Program-made: the position numbers and the translations under genes | The notes under the pieces: model-generated | What the model saw: only the letters and a program-made list of their open reading frames with translations | The model's database searches: none | Told to the model about the DNA's origin: nothing | Source: Bacteroidota bacterium | GTDB lineage: Bacteria > Bacteroidota > Bacteroidia > CAIKAF01 | Length of the DNA: 64,000 nucleotides | Assembly: GCA_023432985.1 (NCBI GenBank) | Contig: JAEZEQ010000017.1 | Span: forward strand, 1 to 64,000 | Direction of reading: 5' to 3' | Shown: one piece after another, positions 59,965 through 64,000 of the stretch | Numbering within the stretch: position 1 is the stretch's first letter | Layout: the number at the start of each line of letters is the position of its first letter

Positions 59965-62280
59965 TTACCAGGCAAATTTCAATCCCAATGAAGGAAGAAC
60001 GGGCAACTGATTGCGGCGTTCTGAAGTAAGACGATCTATATAAAATATATTCTTGCGGTTATACACATTGGTAACCCCGGCGTTTACTTCCAAATTCATA
60101 AAATCAGAAATTTTCCAGGTATACTTGGCACTGATGTCCAACCTATGATACCACGGTAATCGACCTGCATTGAGTTCGTCATAGATGGTATGTATGCTTC
60201 CATTTTCCGAAATATAATCGGTTTGTAATCCGTCTGCAAAATCCAAAAACTCAACAGTACCACTTGTTTGCGTAAATGGAAATCCGGATCCAAGGTTATA
60301 ACGGGCGCTGATTTCCCAATTTTTCTTTTTACCCAACATGTATGAAGCAACAAAGTTCATATTATGTCTTCTGTCGAATACAGGAAAATAGGTATCAATT
60401 TCGTCGTATCTTTTGGTATAGGTAAGCGAGTAAACCGTCCAAATATAAAGGCGTTCGGTTTTATATGTAAGCAATACGTCTAAACCTGCCGCATAGCCTT
60501 TCTCGAGAATAAAATCCTTTTTCAAACGATCCGGTTTATCGGCATTCAAGGCATTATCTTCGTATACCTTATCGCGATTCAGATTGGTCAATTGTTGAAA
60601 GTTCTTATAATAGCCTTCCACATTCAAGGATAAATTATCTACGATATCATATTCGAATCCGAATATGGCATGTTGAGCTTTTTGCAACTTAGTTTTAACG
60701 GCCTTTCCATCAAAAGTTTTTGGAATATTATCCGATCCACTGAGGAAACCATAGAAAAAGTTCACCACATCACGGTCGCTGTTTGCGGCGATTAGGTTTT
60801 GGCTATACATACCTCCGCTCACTTTAAGGCGGAATCTTTCATGGGCGTTGAACTTAACAGCCAAACGGGGTTCGGGAGAAAATTCGCCCAAAGCGGCATA
60901 ATAATGCAAACGCACTCCCGGGTCTACAACCCAACGGCCTCGATTCATTTTATAGCGCACATAAGCGGCAAATTCGGTCGTGTTTTCTTCTTGTAAAATC
61001 GAGCGATTTGCGGCATTATAAAAATTGAATTTGGTATTAAACCCGATTACTTCCAAACCGTAAATCAACTTATCTCTTTTAAAGAAGCTATTGAAATCCA
61101 GTCCTAGGTTGAAACTGTTTATACTACTGGTTCGCGGTGTGGTATTGGCTTCGAGGAGACTAACCTTATAACTGGAATAGCCAAAATTACCGTCAACTTT
61201 CACATTACTGTTATTAGGAACCAGGGTAAAGTTCAATCCGCCTCCGAATTGATTCCATTTCAGATCCGAAATATTCTGAAAATTAGCCCGGTCTGTATAT
61301 CCGAAACCGAATAAACTAACCTTATTTCCTTTACCGGCATTGATGCTTATTTTTCCAAATACATCACCATAGCCAAAAGGCAATCCGTCTTTTCCATTTT
61401 CGCTATAGGGATAAAATACCTTAGAAGATTGAGGCAGATAGGAATATTTTCCGGTGAGTAAATAACTGGCACTTACATTCGAATTCTCGGAGATTTTCTT
61501 AAAAGGACCTTCCACCAAAGCTTTGGCACTAAAGGTATTGGCACTAATTTGGCCCGAATGTCTTTTCATATTTCCATCCTTTGCCGTAATGTCCATAATC
61601 GAAGAAATACGTCCCCCGTAATTGGCATTAAAACCGCCTGTATAAATATCGGCCGTACGAATAGCTTCTGTTTCCAGTACCGAAAAAAGTCCGATTGTAT
61701 GAAAAGGATTATAAATGGTTAATCCTTCTAAAGTTAGTTTATTTTGTACGGGTGTACCTCCACGAATATAAATTTGTCCCCCTTGATCTCCGGTAAAATT
61801 TATACCCGGCACCACTTGCAAAAATTGAGCAAAATCGGGTTCACCCCCAATTTGAGGCAAACGGCGTATATCATCCGGCGAGACGGAAATCGTAGATACC
61901 CGCGTATCTCCTTTTTTATCTACCCCACCGCCTTCAATAACCGCTCCGGTCAGACTTGTGGCCGAGGCTTTCATTAAAACCGAAAGGCTAATGGTTCGCC
62001 CTTCCTGAACCTCTATTTCCTTGGTGTATTTTTCGTAATTAAACGTTGTGAATGAAATCGTATACTTTCCGGCCGGAATACGCGATATAGAAAAGAAACC
62101 CGACTCATCTGTCGAAACACCCAATTTGGTTCCCGAAATAATTACATTTACAAAAGCCAATGGCTCCCCGTCTGCATTACTTTTCACAAAGCCTTTTACT
62201 GTTCCTCCCTTTTGGGCAAAGCCTACTGTCGCCCATATCAACATAAGTAATAAAGAGGCTGAAAATTTCAAAATATTCAT
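59965..62280 (-). CDS. TonB-dependent receptor with carboxypeptidase-regulatory-like domain (second)
   Basis: A 771-residue outer-membrane receptor. Parts: signal peptide 1-22; carboxypeptidase regulatory-like domain about 25-105 (GEPLAFVNVIISGTKLGVSTDESG); plug about 130-230 with QIYIRGGTPVQNKLTLEGLTIYNPFHTIGLFS; barrel to the C-terminus ending SLGLKFAW with a final Trp. It is paralogous in layout to the receptor at 4054-6408, but no DUF4249 or SusD gene is next to it. Substrate unknown. Confidence 0.92.
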   Translation of the reverse strand: MNILKFSASLLLMLIWATVGFAQKGGTVKGFVKSNADGEPLAFVNVIISGTKLGVSTDESGFFSISRIPAGKYTISFTTFNYEKYTKEIEVQEGRTISLSVLMKASATSLTGAVIEGGGVDKKGDTRVSTISVSPDDIRRLPQIGGEPDFAQFLQVVPGINFTGDQGGQIYIRGGTPVQNKLTLEGLTIYNPFHTIGLFSVLETEAIRTADIYTGGFNANYGGRISSIMDITAKDGNMKRHSGQISANTFSAKALVEGPFKKISENSNVSASYLLTGKYSYLPQSSKVFYPYSENGKDGLPFGYGDVFGKISINAGKGNKVSLFGFGYTDRANFQNISDLKWNQFGGGLNFTLVPNNSNVKVDGNFGYSSYKVSLLEANTTPRTSSINSFNLGLDFNSFFKRDKLIYGLEVIGFNTKFNFYNAANRSILQEENTTEFAAYVRYKMNRGRWVVDPGVRLHYYAALGEFSPEPRLAVKFNAHERFRLKVSGGMYSQNLIAANSDRDVVNFFYGFLSGSDNIPKTFDGKAVKTKLQKAQHAIFGFEYDIVDNLSLNVEGYYKNFQQLTNLNRDKVYEDNALNADKPDRLKKDFILEKGYAAGLDVLLTYKTERLYIWTVYSLTYTKRYDEIDTYFPVFDRRHNMNFVASYMLGKKKNWEISARYNLGSGFPFTQTSGTVEFLDFADGLQTDYISENGSIHTIYDELNAGRLPWYHRLDISAKYTWKISDFMNLEVNAGVTNVYNRKNIFYIDRLTSERRNQLPVLPSLGLKFAW

Positions 62281-62304
62281 TCTAATGCACTAGTTTTAAT
62301 CCTA

Positions 62305-62312
62305 CAAAGATA
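62305..62312 (-). promoter_or_regulatory. -7 element of the second TonB receptor gene
   Basis: TATCTTTG on the minus strand, 24 bases before the ATG at 62280; no TTG at -33. Confidence 0.55.
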
Positions 62313-62405
62313 TCTTTCGAAATGGAAATAAGAAGTAACAAATTTCACTATTTATCCCATTCCAAATCCAACCTTCCTTAACCTCTGAAAATAAGCACCA
62401 TAGAT

Positions 62406-64000
62406 TTAATCCTTTACGGCATTTTGCGGGGGACGAATAAAGTCGAGCGGAGCCTTTTTGAAATGCAGGTATAATAATTTCAATAATTGTTTCGACTTAC
62501 CAAACTGAATGCCTCTGGATCTTATGGCAACAAAAAGCGCCAGACCAAAACTTACGGCAAAGTTCATCATTCCGATTCCCACTAAACCCAATACCGATAA
62601 AATGGCTTCTCTCCATCCTATATCAAAATTCAAAACGACCAGTGCAATTCCAAAATTTCCCGAAGAAATGGTCACATGTCGTATATCTATAGGCCAACCG
62701 AAAAAGCTGCCTACTATCCCCATACTACCCAGAAATATACCCAAAAAGAAATTCCCGGCCAGGCTGCCCGTATTGTCTTCCAAATATAGGGCTATCTTCT
62801 TTCTCCAACGGCCTTTTAGCAATTTCACCATCAAGGGATGATAGGCAACTCTTTGGGGAATTTTTCGGAAGCGCACTATATTGTCGTAATATCCGCTGAT
62901 TAATCCAGATGCAAACAAACAAACGCCTGCTATACCGGCATGAAAAATAGATAAGCTATGTAATGGGTCGATTTCATGGATCATGTGTACTGCCTTTTCC
63001 GCATCGGCGACATGATTTCCGGTGAAAAAATGCCATATAAAAGCAATTACCAATGCCAAGGGAAATACAACAATCAGATTACCCAAAAAGGCAACAAACT
63101 GACTTCGGCTTACTTTAACAATAAGCGCACTTAATTCGCCTAAATCATCCGAATTTCCATTCTTCGAGTCGAGTGCCGAGGCCAGGTGAGACGCGGTCAT
63201 AGCCGGCTGTTTGGTGGCAATGGTACCATGTATCAGATGCACCCCGATGAAACCGAATGAATAATTCATACTATATAAAAAAGCACGACTAAAAGGTGCA
63301 AGCGACATATAGTAAACAAAGGTTTTGATTATGGTCATAAATGCCACGAGGAATCCTCCTTTGGCAGCAGACCTAAACATTTCGTCGTATTCCTTTTTAC
63401 TGCTTGTAATATAATGTTCGCCCGTTTTTCCCGCATTATCGGTAATCTGAAAGGCGAGCATTTCGACATTTCCCTTTATATGTTCGCTCAAATTATAGCG
63501 TACATTTTCATTGCGAACCGAATCGATAAAAAACCGGAGTAAACGTCGACGTATACGAAGAGGTTCCCCTTTTAAGTCGAAAAGGGAGATGAGCATACGC
63601 ATTCGGTCGAGACTTTTCTTCATCCGCAGCGACAAATAAGTCAGATTCAGCGAGGTTCCCTCCGACTCTCGAACACTGCGCATTCTTTCCAATTCGGCAT
63701 CACATATGTCGAGCAAAATGCGCATTCTTTCCAATTCCGAATCAAGATCCAGCTCTTTGATTTTCATACTTTTTACAAAAGCAGAAATTTCGCTGCTCAG
63801 CATTATAAATGGTGAATCGGAATTTTCGAGATCTGTAGACAGATTTGTGAACATAGGCTCTATACCCAGAGCCGCGACACGATGCGAAATAAAAAGCAAG
63901 GCTTCGAGTAGAGATTTTTCAAGAAATGGAGGTAGTTCCTTGAGCTCAGAATCCGGTATCAAAATGCTTAAAAATTCATCCCAGGTTTCGAAAGAAATGG
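62406..64000 (-). CDS. Gcr-type membrane protein annotated as site-specific recombinase (5' end outside window)
   Basis: The reading frame stays open to the right edge, beyond the TTG at 63962, so the true start is outside the window; about 532 residues are visible. The N-terminal visible half (to about residue 200) is charged and helical (SELERMRILLDICDAELERM), followed by seven or more TM helices (from about 200), with RKKIALYLEDNTGSLAGNFFLGIF and a basic C-terminal tail. It belongs to the COG4389 family called site-specific recombinase on weak old evidence (gonococcal Gcr); no serine- or tyrosine-recombinase catalytic motif is visible. Its function is probably an unknown membrane role. Confidence 0.8.
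   Translation of the reverse strand, partial: ISFETWDEFLSILIPDSELKELPPFLEKSLLEALLFISHRVAALGIEPMFTNLSTDLENSDSPFIMLSSEISAFVKSMKIKELDLDSELERMRILLDICDAELERMRSVRESEGTSLNLTYLSLRMKKSLDRMRMLISLFDLKGEPLRIRRRLLRFFIDSVRNENVRYNLSEHIKGNVEMLAFQITDNAGKTGEHYITSSKKEYDEMFRSAAKGGFLVAFMTIIKTFVYYMSLAPFSRAFLYSMNYSFGFIGVHLIHGTIATKQPAMTASHLASALDSKNGNSDDLGELSALIVKVSRSQFVAFLGNLIVVFPLALVIAFIWHFFTGNHVADAEKAVHMIHEIDPLHSLSIFHAGIAGVCLFASGLISGYYDNIVRFRKIPQRVAYHPLMVKLLKGRWRKKIALYLEDNTGSLAGNFFLGIFLGSMGIVGSFFGWPIDIRHVTISSGNFGIALVVLNFDIGWREAILSVLGLVGIGMMNFAVSFGLALFVAIRSRGIQFGKSKQLLKLLYLHFKKAPLDFIRPPQNAVKD

Noticed and set aside
62406..64000. Integrase of a mobile element
   Set aside because: It is a multi-pass membrane protein; there is no att-like repeat or other mobile gene nearby.

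Overview
The window is an ordinary-looking chromosomal segment of a Bacteroidota bacterium, probably of a flavobacterial or chitinophagal type lineage. The evidence is: three secreted proteins with type IX secretion (T9SS) C-terminal signals, two large TonB-dependent receptors with carboxypeptidase-regulatory-like N-termini, TamL, a DUF4249 lipoprotein, DUF3098 between ftsX and uppP, a short primary sigma factor without region 1.1, almost no Shine-Dalgarno sequences, and promoters of the Bacteroidetes form (TTTG, about 19 bases, TAnnTTTG). Base composition is AT-rich and even. I see no prophage, insertion sequence, CRISPR array, integron or recognisable defence locus.

Layout. 1-6.4 kb: the 5' part of recN, an outer-membrane barrel protein, a rhomboid protease, and a TonB receptor with its DUF4249 lipoprotein. 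6.5 kb: tRNA-Pro with terminator; the only stretch longer than 300 bases without a protein gene (6409-6718) holds this tRNA, its promoter and its terminator, and nothing else was seen. 7-11.7 kb: a giant T9SS cargo protein with five near-identical 237-bp internal repeats. 11.8-16.1 kb: dnaE and a glutathione-peroxidase-like lipoprotein. 16.2-18.2 kb: a second T9SS cargo with an Omp28/thioredoxin-like domain. 18.2-23.5 kb: split transketolase, fmt, HU, efp, an LpxD-family acyltransferase and a small conserved-looking protein. 23.6-28.1 kb: two small lipoproteins, tamL and a divergent SpoU-family rRNA methyltransferase. 28.1-31.9 kb: an ECF sigma factor with a tiny downstream gene, then a third T9SS cargo operon. 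32-39.2 kb: an SCO-type copper lipoprotein operon, a methyltransferase, a LolD-like ATPase, dacB, class I aldolase, accD and mdh. 39.3-45.4 kb: a co-directional ftsX-DUF3098-uppP-xth-lipoprotein-metF run, then ribD and prmC divergent from a 43-bp gap. 45.4-52.5 kb: tRNA-Arg, clpS, a saccharopine/alanine-dehydrogenase-like oxidoreductase, an unrecognised 484-residue protein, a nucleotidyltransferase and aconitase. 52.5-64 kb: a three-gene penicillin-acylase/esterase operon, a Pit phosphate transporter, rpoD, mltG, a second TonB receptor and the 3' part of a Gcr-type 'site-specific recombinase' membrane protein.

Functionally the window mixes housekeeping genes (replication, translation, central carbon, folate, riboflavin, lipid A, peptidoglycan, cell division) with envelope and secretion genes. 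The most striking pattern is regulatory: in at least seven genes a TAnnTTTG -7 element ends exactly four bases before the ATG, which predicts leaderless mRNAs. This pattern also moves several start codons inward from the longest reading frame. No clear new multi-gene system was found; the best candidates for unexplained biology are the leaderless-promoter class, the overlapping ribD/prmC promoters, an EF-P with arginine at its active tip, and the ECF sigma factor with its tiny partner gene.
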